Position numbers and translations under genes: made by a program
From: Taxawa tesnikishii (nom. ined.)
Lineage: Eukaryota > Ascomycota > Dothideomycetes > Dothideales
Assembly (NCBI GenBank): GCA_030247885.1
Contig: JAPDRO010000012.1
Span: forward strand, 868,001 to 932,000
Direction of reading: 5' to 3'
Length of the DNA: 64,000 nt
Shown here: piece after piece, positions 23,160 through 35,303 of the stretch
How positions within the stretch are numbered: position 1 is the stretch's first letter
Layout of the letters: the number at the start of each line of letters is the position of its first letter
Notes under the pieces: model-generated
Seen by the model: only the letters and a program-made list of their open reading frames with translations
The model's database searches: none
What the model was told of the DNA's origin: nothing

Positions 23160-24838
23160 CGCACTCGTCGTGTCGGACCTTCGATAGAGTGGCGGGGGCA
23201 AGACGGACAGAGTGACCGAGTCCTCGGAGCAGAAGTATGGGAATGATCAACGCATGGTGCTTAAACAGTGAGCAGTGATTGTTTGGTAACCGGTGTGGCC
23301 GATGGATGGAGGTGGACGAAGGAAAGATGAATATTGGGCGAAGCTGGCTTATAACTCGACGCGCGCTCTCTACTTCAGGAAGCTGCCACCTTGACGCCCC
23401 AAGGCATCCGCCGGCTCGTGCCGAAGATTTCAGCCGGACAGCGGACCACGCTGATACGTCTGCGTGCATCACGAGTCAGTCGTCTTGCAATATAGTTTGG
23501 ATGAAAAGTAACATGGTGGATGGACAAGCTGGATGAGTACCTCAGTTACAATGCTTAGCCGGGACTGGCTGGTTAGAATGCGCGCTTGTAGGTGATGCTG
23601 ACATGACCCAATCATGCCTGAAACGCAGCGAAAAGGCAGTGAGCTGACCACGGTTACGCATCAGCAGATGTCGCTCTCCGTGGAGCTCAACAACAATATA
23701 CCCTGAGGCGGGGCTGCGACTCGGTTCGGCTGAATCCCTGATGGATGTCAGCTATGAAGATACCTGAACCGGCCGCGCAAAGTACAGGAGAGATTTCGCA
23801 ACTTCCAATAGCGGGACTATTTGACATGACCTCTCCATCACCTCCCGAGCTGTCGGGCTGTACAGGCGGTGCATGGACTAGTGTTCTTCGTACACAGGTC
23901 CATAGCGACGGCGCCAGTGTGACGTTTAGAGTGAAAGTTTGTGGCGGCTGCTAGAAGAGAAGCGATTTGCGAGCAGCCATGCGTTCTTGTTGGCTGTCAG
24001 GTATCCTTGTACCAGCGAAGGCTCGGTAATAGGCATTACTCGGCTCAAGTGATGCTTTGTGTGAAGTGGAGAGTAACGATAAAGAGGTTTGGCCTGTTCC
24101 AGTCGATTGTGGATGCGACTGGTCTACAGTATTGGCCTCAGTACACTCGATGGCGCAGGGATCGGGAACGTCTGCAAATCACCCCCGTAAGCCAAGTCAT
24201 ACGCTAGGAGTGGAAGCTTGCTGTTGGGTTCTCAAATCTCCTTTGAAGACCCACTCATGGCCGGTTGCTGTCAATTGAATCACCGTGTAGTGGTGGATTC
24301 CGCGATGGTCGCTGAGTCGTTCTGGTGTGAGCGTCTCCCATGTCCCGCCACTTGCAGGAAGTACGGAACCAGGACTGGCGACGATGCAACATAATCTGCA
24401 ATCCAGCATTGGTAAAGGTTAGACTACCGCTATTGCAAGGCAGCAAAGGTACCGCTACCTCTGCATCTACACAGATGTCGAGCCTCGAGCAGTGTGATGC
24501 TCAATGCCAGCGCTTCACTGTAGCTGCAACGAGGGGACATGGTAACGAACAATTTTCCGTGTTGCCCGGACGTGACAGCAGCCGCGGAATGACCCTGTTG
24601 AGGTCGTTGAGAAGATATTGCATGCTTTCACTGTACAAGCGGCCGAGCGAAGTTGTGTCAACATCCATCTCGATTAGGGGTTTTGGGCACGGAGCGCTTT
24701 CGTGTTTGTGCAGAACGGAGATCGTCTTCTCTCCCGCATCTCCAAGAAATTGTTCGCCTGCCAGAAACATTGTCTTTGCCATTAACCACCCCGTCACCGT
24801 CTTCCGTAATTTACAACCCTCCTATATCAATCGCCATC
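23160..24838. other. 1.7-kb spacer without a supported gene
   Basis: Several short open frames occur on both strands, the best on the minus strand at 24501-24797 (98 codons, ending in a Leu-rich segment) and 24197-24409. Neither has a recognisable domain, start context or splice partners that I can defend. The right edge contains the promoter of the RRM gene. Confidence 0.35.
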
Positions 24839-25986
24839 ATGTAAGGTGTCATTGCCTCATCGGACGACTCATTCGCTGACAAAATAGGTATCTTCTTCGC
24901 CGCGCAGCTCTACGTGCTGCTTCTTCCCAACCCTCCGCCCTTGTCTCCTCTCCTCGTACCTTCGTCACAAGAGCCCCATCCGCACTCCGACCTCGCCCAC
25001 AATGGCAACTTTCCCACTTCCAGCGGAGGTTCGCTAGTGAAGAGGCATCGCCCGCCCAAGCGACCACAACAGACGAGACCGTCACGACCGAGCCCTCTCA
25101 ACCCGAGAAGGAAGCACAGGAGATTGGAAGGGAAAGCGAGGTGGTCGAGAAGTCGGTCGCGACCCCAGATGTGGCAGACGCCGCATCCTCTCAAACACCA
25201 TCGGCCATTCAATCCGCCGCCAAGACCGTGAAGGAGACCGCGAAGAACACTGTCCAAAAGGCAGCAGAGGCAGCGCCCGCGGCTGTTTCACGTTTCACTG
25301 GTGGACCAAGCCGGGATCAGAGGAGTCGCGGTACCGGAGATGCTGGCACATTCCAAGAGCCCAAACCCAGCAAGATCCTCTACGTCGGAAACCTCTTCTT
25401 CGAGGTCAAGGCACCGCAACTTCAGGAGCATTTCTCGCGCTTCGGCAACATAGTGAATGTCAAGATCGCCGAGGACGCAAAGGGTCTCAGCAAGGGGTAC
25501 GCTGTAATCTCCTGAAACGCTCTCGTTGAGTAACAAAGCCTGCTTACACGCCGTTATAGATTCGGTTACGTTGAATTCGACAGCATCGAGTCCGCCGCCG
25601 CCGCCATCCAAGGCCTCGACCAGAAGGTCCTCGCCGGTCGCCGCATGGCCGTGCAATACCACGTCCGCCGCGAGCCCCGCAACTTGGTCCAAACAACCGA
25701 GTCCAACCCACCCTCCACAACCCTCTTCATTGGCAACATGTCCTTCCAGATGTCCGACAAAGACCTGAACGACCTCTTCCGCCAAGTCAGGAACGTGCTG
25801 GACGTTAGAGTCGCCATTGACAGGCGGAGCGGCCAGCCGAGAGGGTTCGCACACGCCGATTTCATCGACGTTGCGAGCGCGCAGAAGGCAAAGGAGTTCT
25901 TCGAGGCTCAGGAGATCTACGGACGCAGGTTGAGGGTGGATTTCTCTAGCTCTTCCGCCCAGCGACGGACGGCCGGCTCGGACTAA
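24839..25986 (+). CDS. Mitochondrial RNA-binding protein with two RRMs; start codon split by an intron
   Basis: Exons: 24839-24840 (AT), 24888-25496 and 25560-25986. The first intron (24841-24887, 47 nt, GTAAGG donor, CTGAC branch, TAG acceptor) splits the ATG between its second and third bases; without splicing the ATG runs straight into TAA. The 345-aa product begins MYLLRRAALRAASSQ, an Arg-rich mitochondrial presequence with a probable cleavage site after QRRFA. A charged linker leads to RRM1 (RNP2 ILYVGNLFF, RNP1 KGFGYVEF, completed across the second intron) and RRM2 (LFIGNMSF, PRGFAHADF). Probably acts in mitochondrial RNA metabolism; the specific target is unknown. Confidence 0.9.
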
Positions 25987-26487
25987 AGAGGATGCGTTGC
26001 GTAGTGTGCGAAGCACAAGAGTCAAGCCGTGGGCACGAAATGGGGTCCGTGTACGATGAAAGGAAGAAAACATAACCGGAAGCACATTGCTGTTTTCTAC
26101 GAAAAAGCAGAGAGGTGGCCGTCTTTTCGGTACGCTGGGCTTCAGCGTCGCTGGGTTTCTCGGGGTACCTTTGCCCTTCCTAGCGCTGTATAATTTTTCA
26201 CCTTTGAACAATGTATATGCGGGGCATCAGGCGGGTTGAGGGTGTAGCATATGGAGTTTTGGTATTCACTACAAGGGTTTGACTTCACTCTCAAAGACAA
26301 TGCTTTCGTCCGGCAATTCCTGCTCTGAAGTCTTGTACAATATGGGGTTGGTTGTGTATGTGACGATGTCAGGCGAGCAATGTTGCCAGAACTACAAGGC
26401 AGGGTTAGGAGGGTTCGGGGTCCCAGTCATGTTCTCTGCAGGTATGTTCAGTCACGCAGCAACAAAGAATGTAGGGCTAGAAGGGGG
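25987..26487. other. Convergent spacer: RRM gene / SSU1
   Basis: 500 bases between two stop codons on opposite strands. No gene seen. Confidence 0.4.
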
Positions 26488-28214
26488 TCAGGAGTCCGAG
26501 CTCACCTGCACGAGGGATTTAGGTCGCAAGTCGGAGAGACAAGGAGCGTAAAACATCTTGCCGGTCGCCGCGCCCTGCATCGTCAGGAGGAACACTGCAA
26601 GCCACAGTAGGGTTACAGTCACGGCCAGAATCTACCTCGAAGGATCAGCTAAGCGGAATTTTTCTCTACTCCCCCGAAAGATCGGAAAACGAAGGCATAC
26701 CTCGCCCAGCACCAGGAAGAAGCTGGAGTTGAGCTCGTGGCCAAGCTGGATCGTCGAGAGCACAACGGTGCCTGTGACACGTCGGTTGTCAGTAACCGCA
26801 AACCCGAATTTTTCAAGTCCGAGATGCTTGGACGGTAGGGGAGAAAGAAGCATACCGATCGGAAAGGTAAAACCCCACCAGCCCATGTTGAACGGGAACT
26901 TGGATTGCGAGATGGACCCCACTGCGAAACACGCCCACGGGATGATCATCGCCCACATGACGAGTCCGACCAGCAGCCCTTGCACATACAGGACGGTGCC
27001 TGCGCTCTCAGGGAGAACGTTGAACTGCTCTCTCACGTCAGCAACCGCTTGCAACTTTCTAGAACCCATCTGAACCCTTCTGACTCGAGCACGGTGCTCC
27101 CAGACATATACACACACACACACACCTTGGGCAATATCTCCACGGCCGCCTTCCCCATCTGCATAATCCCGAATCCGCCCTGTCCCAGCGGTCCCAAAGG
27201 CAGGAAGACGCTCACAATGACCTCGCGTGGCGGCAGCTTATGGTGCAGCAAACGATGAAAGTAAATGACCAACATCACCATCGCGAGGGGCACGCCGATG
27301 CCCCAGAGCACGTACGAGGTTACGAGGGTGAGCAGCGCGTGCGACGGATCGGGTAGGATTTGAGAGATGAGGGCGCCCGTGGCGCTGGCTACGATGCACG
27401 AGACGATCGGGAGGAGGTAGACGGCTGTCATTGTCTGCAGAGTGCCTTCGTGCACTGCGACCCTGTGCCAGGGGGTTAGGACTTGCATGGAATGAGGGCC
27501 TTCTGAGGGTTTCGAGGCCGTTGTGGGGCCAGAGAGCATCGATAAGTGCGGTGTAGGTGGGGAGGGGAGGGGGATGGAGTCAGCGTACATGAACCAAGCC
27601 AGTCCGCAGCAGATACCCACAGACACCGCCGCGTCGATCCACCACAACGTCCATGCCAGCGTGATGGCCCAGTCTCCCCATGCGGGTACGCAGGCCAGGA
27701 CGAGCATGTTGATCAGGGTCGCGAAGCCCATGGGCAGTGTACCGAGGAAGAGCGACTGCGTTGGGTGGCGGATCATGACGGTCCAGATCTCGGGATATAG
27801 AATATAGCGCGCCAAGGAGACGAGGAAGGCGAGAGTGAAGAGCACTGTGTTGAGCCCGAACACGATGTAGGAGAGAATGAGGAGGGACGGGTGCGTGTAC
27901 GGTAGTTGGTGGAGGAGGATGGAGACGATGCCCGTGCCCATGATCACGGAGAACCATCTTGACGCATAGCAGCGTTGTCAGCACGGCCATGAGGGTTCGT
28001 GTGGAAGGCATTGCCGGCGTGTCGGTGTTAGGGGGTACTCGGGCACTTACGAGGGAGTGAAGTTGCGGACGATGCGCCGCCAGCCGTGCTCTTCTTTTCT
28101 CAATGTCCCTCGTTCTGCTGCTGTGACGCCGCCCTCGGGCACCAGCTCAATGCCATGTCGATTCGATTCAGTGTTCCTGCCCACGGTATGTCTGGCGTTG
28201 TCCACCGGATCCAT
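26488..28214 (-). CDS. SSU1: Sulfite efflux pump, SSU1-type (TDT family)
   Basis: Plasma-membrane transporter of the tellurite-resistance/dicarboxylate (TDT) family; SSU1 proteins export sulfite. Five exons on the minus strand: 28214-28051, 27957-27127 region ending 27126, 27069-26856, 26771-26701 and 26631-26488, giving 474 codons. The first intron joins RNFTPS to WFSVIMGTGIVSILL, the family signature. About ten hydrophobic helices follow, with LGQGGFGIMQ and PFNMGWWGFTFPIG motifs typical of SSU1, and the C-terminal FYAPCL. The second intron opens with a (GT)n run, GTGTGTGTGTGTGT, directly after the AAG codon; its acceptor (CAG before 27069) is my best choice, with another in-frame AG 15 nt further on. 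The C-terminus after SLVQ could continue through another intron. Confidence 0.88.
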
Positions 28215-28632
28215 GCCGTCGTAACGACTTTCCGAACCTGCTTGTAACGTGGTATTGTTGGAACGAAACGGTATACCGTTCGCTTGCGAACTTCTACGGT
28301 TTTATGTTCTCTGGCTCTCGATATCTCCGACTCAAACTCGGGTTCGGGAGCATGTCTGTTAGCATCATGTAACGGGTAGGTCGCCGAACAAGTCGCCGAG
28401 TGCTTCCGAATCAGGTCTAGGATCGTCTTCAGTGGGGAAAGAACAGGAGATGACGGTTGGAATAGATTACATCAAATCTCACAGATTGTTTTGGCAGTTA
28501 ACCGTTTGTTGCAGGCTGCAGTAGATCCGCTCTCCGAGACTCGAACACCCTTCATGATACTACCATCTCATGTCCCAGGTGCTCTGACCCATCTGAGAAG
28601 CATGTCTAAAGGAAAGCATATACAACACACGA
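28215..28632. promoter_or_regulatory. Promoter region of SSU1
   Basis: 418 bases between the SSU1 start and the stop of the MBOAT gene on the same strand. Contains the SSU1 promoter; no regulator site can be named. Confidence 0.4.
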
Positions 28633-30284
28633 CTACAGAGCAATGCCTGTATCCCGCCAACCTTTCCCTTGATGCCATCTCAGAACGCCTCCATACCACT
28701 GCCACCACCCATCCTCATTGTCTCCAAACCCCAATCCCCTAAGCAAACTCAACGGCACCGGCTCGAACAACCAAATGCCGCCCCTCGCAAAATCATCGCA
28801 AAGCAGCGGCGCCGTGTGATAGAACCACACATGCACATAAACAAAATTACCCGTCCTGCGCACCCAGCTGGGCAGCCGCTGCGTAACGCCGATCTTCTTC
28901 ATGCCCTGCGAGATCAGAATCTGCGCCATTACACCCACGATTTGCAAAAGGAAGAAGCGCATCGGCCCCTTCAGTGGATTCGTGTCGCCGATTTGCGTAT
29001 AACTCCCACAAGCATGCAGACACCCACTCAACGTGAACGCGACAATTAACTGCAACAGCTTGGCCGGCGAACTCTTCGGATTCATGCCCAGAGCTTCGCA
29101 CAATCGCGTCGCGGGCGCCTCGAACGCGAACCGGAAGGATTGGTGCCACCATCCGCCCCACCAGCCTCCGAGGCCTTTGTCCAAAACGCAGGAAAAGGAG
29201 CCGTAGCTGTCGGGGTACATCCAGGGTTCGCCGCGCGCACCGATGATGTCGGGGCCGAGGAGGCCGACGAAAAGAGCGGGCCGAGACTGAAGATTGTTTG
29301 CAGAGCTGTGAACATGGCGAAGAGGCTGAGGAGGAGACGGCAGGTTTTGACGATTGCGGGAATGGCCGCAAGGGAAGCGGGCAGGTAGGCCGGTGGTGGG
29401 CTATCTAGCATTCCTCCGGGACCCATGACGCCCCACATGTAGGGATCGTGCACTGCCATCGTCTTGAGTAGGTCCAGGATCAGATACCCGCGTATGGCGA
29501 CGATGAGATTGGATCTGAGGAGCGAGGGAGTATCGTGATAGCGGCGCGCGCCGGTGCGGCTGACGTGGGTGTCCGCGTCCGAAGGCTGCGTGCCGGCGTT
29601 CTCGTACAGTTGTTCTTGAACAGCGCGTGGTGGCGGTGGGAGTCCGTTGATCCGCCAGTTCCAGCCCATGCCGCGGAAGTTGCAGAAGATGTCTGCCACC
29701 CAGTCGAGGCGCTCGATGAAGGGGCTCCTGGGGTAAAACTGCCAGGTGAAGGAGCCTGTGCGCTGGGCGGGGCGAAGCGTGGTTCCAGGTTCGCCATTTG
29801 GTGTCCCAGTAGTAGAACGTGGATTGCGTTTGCGCAAAGTGGTACCATTGGCTTCCTTGGGGATATGATCGCCGTGACCGTTGGCTACCGGTGGAGAAGA
29901 GGCAGCTTCAGAAACCCTTTCCTTTCGTTCGATCCTTTTAAAGTCCGTTTGTGCATCATGAAAGACCAGCATAACGGCGCACCAGAGGATCGACCATGCG
30001 GAAATCAACCCAACTCCGAATGCCGCGGCTGGATTGCGCGCTCGTGTCCATCTTATGCAGTAGATGGCGAATCTGAAGATAAACGCAAAGGCAAGGAACC
30101 TACACCGTCGTAGTATTGGACTTTGTCGGTGGTCGATGAGGAGGTACGCGATCACGACAGCCGCGCCGATGGTGCCCCATGGGTAGAGAAATGGCTCATA
30201 GGAGCCGGAAGCGATCATGGCATCATAGCGGGTAGCGAGATTACGCGTAACATCGTGTGCTGATAATGGTTGCTTTGAGAACAT
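28633..30284 (-). CDS. Membrane-bound O-acyltransferase, wax-synthase-like (MBOAT_2)
   Basis: Minus strand from ATG 30284. Multi-helix membrane protein; residues about 20-110 contain three hydrophobic segments, then a disordered basic stretch with NGTTLRKRNPRSTTG, then the wax-synthase-like domain: WVADIFCNFRGMGWNWRI, several helices, and WWHQSFRFAFEAPATRL carrying the catalytic-type His, followed by LLQLIVAFTLSGCLHACGSY. The frame breaks at four A (plus strand 29270-29273); one more would continue LGPLFFVGLLGPDIIGARGEPW into the second frame, which ends at 28633. Family members transfer acyl or acetyl groups to hydrophobic alcohols in the ER, including fungal terpenoid acetyltransferases; the substrate here is unknown. 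Confidence 0.8.
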
Positions 30285-30764
30285 TACTCAGAGCATACGA
30301 TGGTGTGGCGAAACAAACAAACAAGAAAGAGTATGCGGGAAAGTGATGAAGGGCTTCAAGGGAAGACGGCTTGCATGTTCTGAGAGGAGAAGAAGAAATA
30401 GAAAGGAGATAGGGATAGAGGACGACTAGTCAGACCTACTGGAGTCCGTCTTAGATCATGACAGTTGGGTTCTGTAGCCTTCTTTCCAACTGTGGCTGGT
30501 TCGTGTGTTTGGTGCAAAGTGTCTCATGACGTACTACTCAGCCAGTACAGCCGCGAAAGAGCTCGAGCTCGGTCCCAAGTCTTTTGACAAGCGAGTCTAT
30601 ACGAAGTTTGTACAGTGAAGGCAGCCAGCGCCGATCGGCGAACGGCGGACGGGCACACTCATTATCGTCGTTGCTGTAGAGCTCTTTTTGCTAAACGTAC
30701 GCCGCTACTTGTCTACTTCTCTACCTGTCTTCTCAACAGAGGCGAGACCTCACCCGCCGCCAAG
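30285..30764. promoter_or_regulatory. Divergent promoter: MBOAT / RBG2
   Basis: 480 bases between divergent start codons. No specific sites recognised. Confidence 0.45.
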
Positions 30765-32431
30765 ATGGTGAACATTACGGAGAAGATCAAAGAGTCAGCA
30801 TCCAACACGCTTCCGGCTAACGTACAAGTGGCTGATATTTGTTCAGAATCGAGGCCGAGATGGCGAGGACGCAGAGTAAAGATGTCTTGTATCTGCTTGT
30901 TTGAACGAGAACTGACAGCTCCAAAGAGAACAAGGCAACAGGTGCAGTATGTTGAGCCAAGGTTCAGCACTCGGGATTGACCAAGCGCAGAATATCACTT
31001 GGGTTTATTGAAAGGGTGAGAGATGTCTCCTTTTTTTTACGTGCAGGCCGAAGAATGACCCGCTGTACTCTAGAAAGCTAGCGCGTCTGCGAGCGCAATT
31101 ACTGGAACCCGGCCCTGGTGCTGGTGCTGGTGGTGGCTCGGGCTTCGATGTCAGTAAGAGCGGTGATGCCAGAATAGCCTTAGTTGGCTTTCCTTCGTAA
31201 GTTACATCTCTCAGCCAGGATCTTGTCACTGTACTCATACATGGTACAGAGTGGGAAAGTCAACGTTTCTTTCCAAGATTACGAAAACGAAGAGTGAGGT
31301 CGCCTCGTACGCATTCACAACTTTGACGGCTATTCCCGGAGTCCTGGAGTATGGAGGTGCAGAAATCCAGATTTTGGATCTTCCAGGTATCATCGAAGGT
31401 GCTGCGGAGGGTAAGGGTAGGGGTCGACAGGTCATCAGTGCCGCAAAGGTAAGAACCTTTTAGAACAACATGCTGTTGTGAAAAACTAACCCACAGCAGA
31501 CAAGTGACATGATAGTCATGATTCTGGATGCGACGAAGAGAGCCGAGCAGAGAGCTCTCCTAGAAACCGAGCTTGAAGCGGTCGGCATACGGTTAAACAA
31601 AGAGCCACCGTAAATCCTTGTAAAACGCCAGCCAGAATAAGAGTTGACCGTCTACACAGGAACCTTTACTTGAAGCAAAAGAAGGCCGGTGGCATGAAAA
31701 TCACATTTCAAAATCCCCGAAAAACGTCGATGAGAAGATGCTTTACAACATCCTGCGTGACTACAAGATGCTGAATTGCGAAGTGCTCATCAGAGACGAG
31801 AACAGTGAGTACGCAGGATAGTCTTCAGACAGAGCACCCGGTTTACCATGTCTACAGTCACCGTTGACGATTTCATCGATGTGATCATGAAGGAGCACCG
31901 GACTTACATCAAATGGTAGGCGACCAGCGTCGGCGCTTGACATACCGCACTAACAGAGGTACAGCTTATACGTCTACAACAAGATCGACAGTATAGGTCT
32001 CGAGCATCTGGATAAGCTAGCCCGTGAGCCAAACACCGCCGTCATGAGCTGCGAACTCGATCTAGGTGTCCAGGATGTAGTAGATCGATGTTGGGAGGAG
32101 CTTCGCCTGATACGTGTTTACACGAAAAGGTACGTCTTAATCCACTCTACCCTATATTACTCCATTGCTGTTGTATGATGGGGAGACTTACAAACGTTGC
32201 AGGAAAGGTGTAGACCCTGATTTCAGTGAGGCCCTTATCGTGCGTCACAACTCGACGATAGAGGACGTCTGTGACGCGCTTCATCGGTCGATGAAAGAGA
32301 GTTTCAAGTATGCTTTGGTGTGGGGTGCGAGTGCAAGACATATCCCGCAGCGGGTGGGACTGGGTCATGTTGTGGCGGATGAGGATGTTGTCAGCATCGT
32401 TGGATCTAAGAGTGGTCTAGCAACGAGGTAA
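30765..32431 (+). CDS. RBG2: Developmentally regulated GTPase RBG2/DRG2, eleven exons
   Basis: Obg-type ribosome-associated GTPase. Exons: 30765-30793, 30847-30875, 30927-30941, 30991-31015, 31074-31196, 31250-31448, 31500-31609, 31660-31804, 31858-31915, 31965-32129 and 32203-32431. The spliced reading gives [21 protein letters not shown] at the N-terminus, then G1 GFPSVGKST (split by an intron), G3 [10 protein letters not shown]4 NKID, and the TGS domain ending [34 protein letters not shown] and the SGDAR start of the G domain fit RBG2/DRG2 better than RBG1. Exon 8 breaks frame at C4 31715-31718 or the neighbouring A5; one extra base restores [18 protein letters not shown] or a near variant. 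Very small exons (15, 25, 29 nt) make the gene hard to detect. Confidence 0.92.
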
Positions 32432-32881
32432 TGACGGCGAGAGGTCGGTGACAGCTGGAAGGACTAGCAATCCGTCAGACTGCGTAATATCGAAATTGAG
32501 TTTACCAGATATGGTATAGGGGTAGCAGTATAGTGACGATAATCCACGCAAGTCGGAGAAGTCCGCAAAATTGCTATACTTCCCTTCCCTCCCCTCCCCG
32601 CCCCTTTAGATGTATTAAATAGCACAGATGCAAAAAGGCTCATCTTCGCATTCGTGATACGTATCAAGGTTTGGTTTCGTCCTTCCCGCATTTGTAATAC
32701 ATGTAGCATTGTTCGAACGGGAGCGTGGATTATTATCATTTCAGACGGGTTCCTCCGCAGACCGCCCTGCGTCACTGTCTCACATGCCAGCTGCCACTCC
32801 AATCCATATCCAACTCACTCGTCACTACTCACCACTAATCGACAACAGGCGAACATCGTCACTTTGAGAGCTATCATCAAC
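32432..32881. other. Intergenic promoter region with CT-rich tract
   Basis: 450 bases between RBG2 and GID9, same strand. A CCCTTCCCTCCCCTCCCC-type pyrimidine run at about 32580-32606 probably belongs to the GID9 promoter. Confidence 0.45.
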
Positions 32882-34301
32882 ATGGCAGAACACACAACCA
32901 CCACTTTAAACGCTCAGCAGCACCTACTGCTCGTAAGTACCCGACGAACCTCATCACCAACTCCAACCTTCAAGCTAACAGTCTAGGATCAACCACTCCT
33001 CCGTCTACCTCACGAACTCACCCGCAAAAACTTCAAGAATGCCCAACGCCTCTTCGAACGCACAAGAGACGACACCCTCGCCTCACTGGACAGCGCCGCC
33101 AAAGCCTCCGTCTCCAGTCCACCCGATACCACCCTCGCCTCCCTCGACGCCATGATCGCCAAAGCCCAAACCCTCAAACGCAAACTCGAATCCTTGCATA
33201 ATGAGGAATTGCAACTGCACCGCTCGCAACGAGCACGATTACAGCATCTACGTGATCTCCACGAGATCCCCAGCCTAGCGGATGTCAAGTACGACGAGTG
33301 GAGCAAGGTACGGCTGGATCGGATGCTGATTGACTATCTACTGCGGATGGGATATTCTGAAAGCGCGAAGCAGTTGGCGAGAGAGAAGGGGTGGAAGAGT
33401 TGGTTGATGTGAGCGCGTTCGAGGTGTGTGGGGCGGTGGAGATGAGTTTGAGGAGGGACAAGAGGACGCAGGATGCGCTGCAGTGGTGTGGGGAGAACAA
33501 GCAGGCTTTGAAGAAGATCAATGTAGGTGTGGGATGCGTGATGTTTTCGTACGCTCTGGATGGAAAGGATTGGGACGGTAGATGGGATCGATGGATTGAT
33601 GCTGATGTGACACGACAGAGCAACTTGGAGCTGGAACTACGGTTGCAGCAATTCATCGAGCTGGCCAGGAGCGATGATACGGCCAAGCGCGGCGAGGCTA
33701 CGTTACATGCACGGAAACTTTTGGGTGCGCAACAAGACCCGGACTACGGACTTCGCGCGGGTGGTCTGCTTGCCCATCCCGCCAACACCATGACCGAGCC
33801 ATACAAGGTACGCATTGCCAGTCGAGTTTTACAACGCTCACACGATATTGAAATCTGATTGTTTTCACAGAGCATGTACGCCCCAAGCCGCTGGGACTTC
33901 CTCGCCGACCTCTTCGTAAAAACCCACCACGAGATCTTCTCCCTGCCACCCAAGCCCCTCCTGCACATCGCGCTCTCCGCCGGTCTCTCGGCTCTCAAGA
34001 CGCCCTCATGCCACTCCGCCTTCGCGTCGTCGTCTGCAAACGCCGCATCCTCCACCACCTCCGTCTGTCCCATTTGCTCCACGGAGCTCAACGAATTGGC
34101 CAGAAGCGTGCCGTATGCACACCACTCCAAGAGCTATGCGGAACCGGATACCGTGGTATTGCCAAATGGAAGGATATATGGGCGCGAACGTTTGTTTTCC
34201 ATGAACGAGAAGATCGGGACGAAGGATGGCAAGATCCGGGATCCGACGAATTTAGGGAGGAGTACGACCAGAGCGAGATCAAAAAGGTATTCATCTTGTA
34301 A
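32882..34301 (+). CDS. GID9: GID/CTLH ubiquitin ligase RING-type subunit GID9/FYV10 (MAEA-like)
   Basis: Subunit of the GID ligase that degrades gluconeogenic enzymes. Exons: 32882-32932, 32987-33522, 33619-33807 and 33871-34301. Domain order: N-terminal helices, LisH (LDRMLIDYLLRMGYSESAKQ), CTLH (VEELVDVSAFEVCGAV on), CRA region, and a RING-Gid finger starting CPICSTEL. Two frame breaks: at G4 33388-33391, where one more G joins REKG to VEELVDV, and at TTT 34251-34253, where one more T gives DPTNFREEYDQSEIKKVFIL, the usual family ending. Without these the frame stops shortly after LisH. The intron 33523-33618 is 96 nt and in phase, so it could be retained without a frame effect. Confidence 0.88.
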
Positions 34302-34405
34302 GAATCCCCGTTTGGCGATGGTTCGGTCGTTTCTGGTCTTCGAGCGTGGCGTTTGGCGTGTTGGATATTCTTATCCGGTATTGATACTGTCGCCTTCTTC
34401 CGTTT

Positions 34406-35303
34406 TCAATCATAATCATCAGACGACTCATCACCTCCTCTCTTCCTCTTCTTGGGCGTAGCCGTATCCTGCTTCTTCGACCGCTCTTGCTCCTGCTGCT
34501 TGGCCCTAAACACATATGACCTCGCCGCCCTGGATTCCCCTTCCACCCCCACCTCCTTCAATGTTCCCCAGAGTCCGCGCATGCGAATACCCCGGATACG
34601 CATCCGCTTGGAACTTGAAACTCCGCACTACCTCGAGTCCCGTATGCCGCGCCAAATCGCGAATGTTCCAAAGCGTGTACGGCTCCCCTCGAACAAGGTA
34701 ACCACAAGGTTTCCGTCCGGGGAAAGGAGCGGAGAGGCGGCGAGGAAGAATCCGACGACGAGTTCCTGATTATACCGCACTTGGCGGTTCACGTCGGTTG
34801 ATTTCCCACCCACGTGCGGGAAATTGAAGAGGATCCGGTCCCAGCGTGCGCCTTTCCGGAGCTCTTTCTGCGTCATTTTCGTCGCGTCTACGCCGTATAG
34901 GACATGTTGGTCCTCGGAAAGGATGTATTCTATGGTCTCTTTGCTCTGTGGGTATTTGGATAGGAGGGAGGATTCGGAGTCGTAGCATGTTGCGGTTAGC
35001 TCGGCGCAGCCGTGGTGTTCGACGAGAGAGCGCGAGAAGGAGAAGTCGCCTGGGTGACTGGCTGTCAGAGAGGGGAGGAGAAGGAGAAAAGGCAAGATGG
35101 GGAAGGTTCTGACCTTCTCCTATTAAGAGGATGCGGTCATTGGGGTCGAAGGGGATTGTCGGCTGCGCGTGCGCTGCTTGTTGCTGCTGGGGCTTCTTCG
35201 CTTCCGTAGCCTTTGCTCGATCGGGTCTTGCAGCTGCTCTTTGTTCCCCACCAGCTTTCTTAGGCGGTTGGTTTTGCAATTTGCGCCGCTTGCTTTTGCC
35301 CAT
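34406..35303 (-). CDS. BMT5: 25S rRNA uridine-N3 methyltransferase BMT5-like
   Basis: Nucleolar Rossmann-like methyltransferase (DUF2431) acting on large-subunit rRNA. Exon 1 (35303-35114) encodes a basic, Gln-rich N-terminus MGKSKRRKLQNQPPKKAGG, consistent with nucleolar targeting; a 64-nt intron (35113-35050) splits the SAM-site motif LLIGEGDFSFSRSL. Then CYDSE, GVDATKM, and RILFNFPHVGGKSTD. At C4 34685-34688 (plus strand) the frame breaks; one more base continues as LFEGEPYTLWNIRDLARHTGL. Near 34546-34550 a shift in the opposite sense is needed to reach the conserved RAARSYVFRAK end and the acidic DESSDDYD tail. Convergent with GID9, whose stop lies only 104 bases away. Confidence 0.85.

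Noticed and set aside
24197-24797. Minus-strand frames before the RRM gene as a spliced gene
   Set aside because: I could not find donor and acceptor pairs or a start that joins them into a sensible protein.
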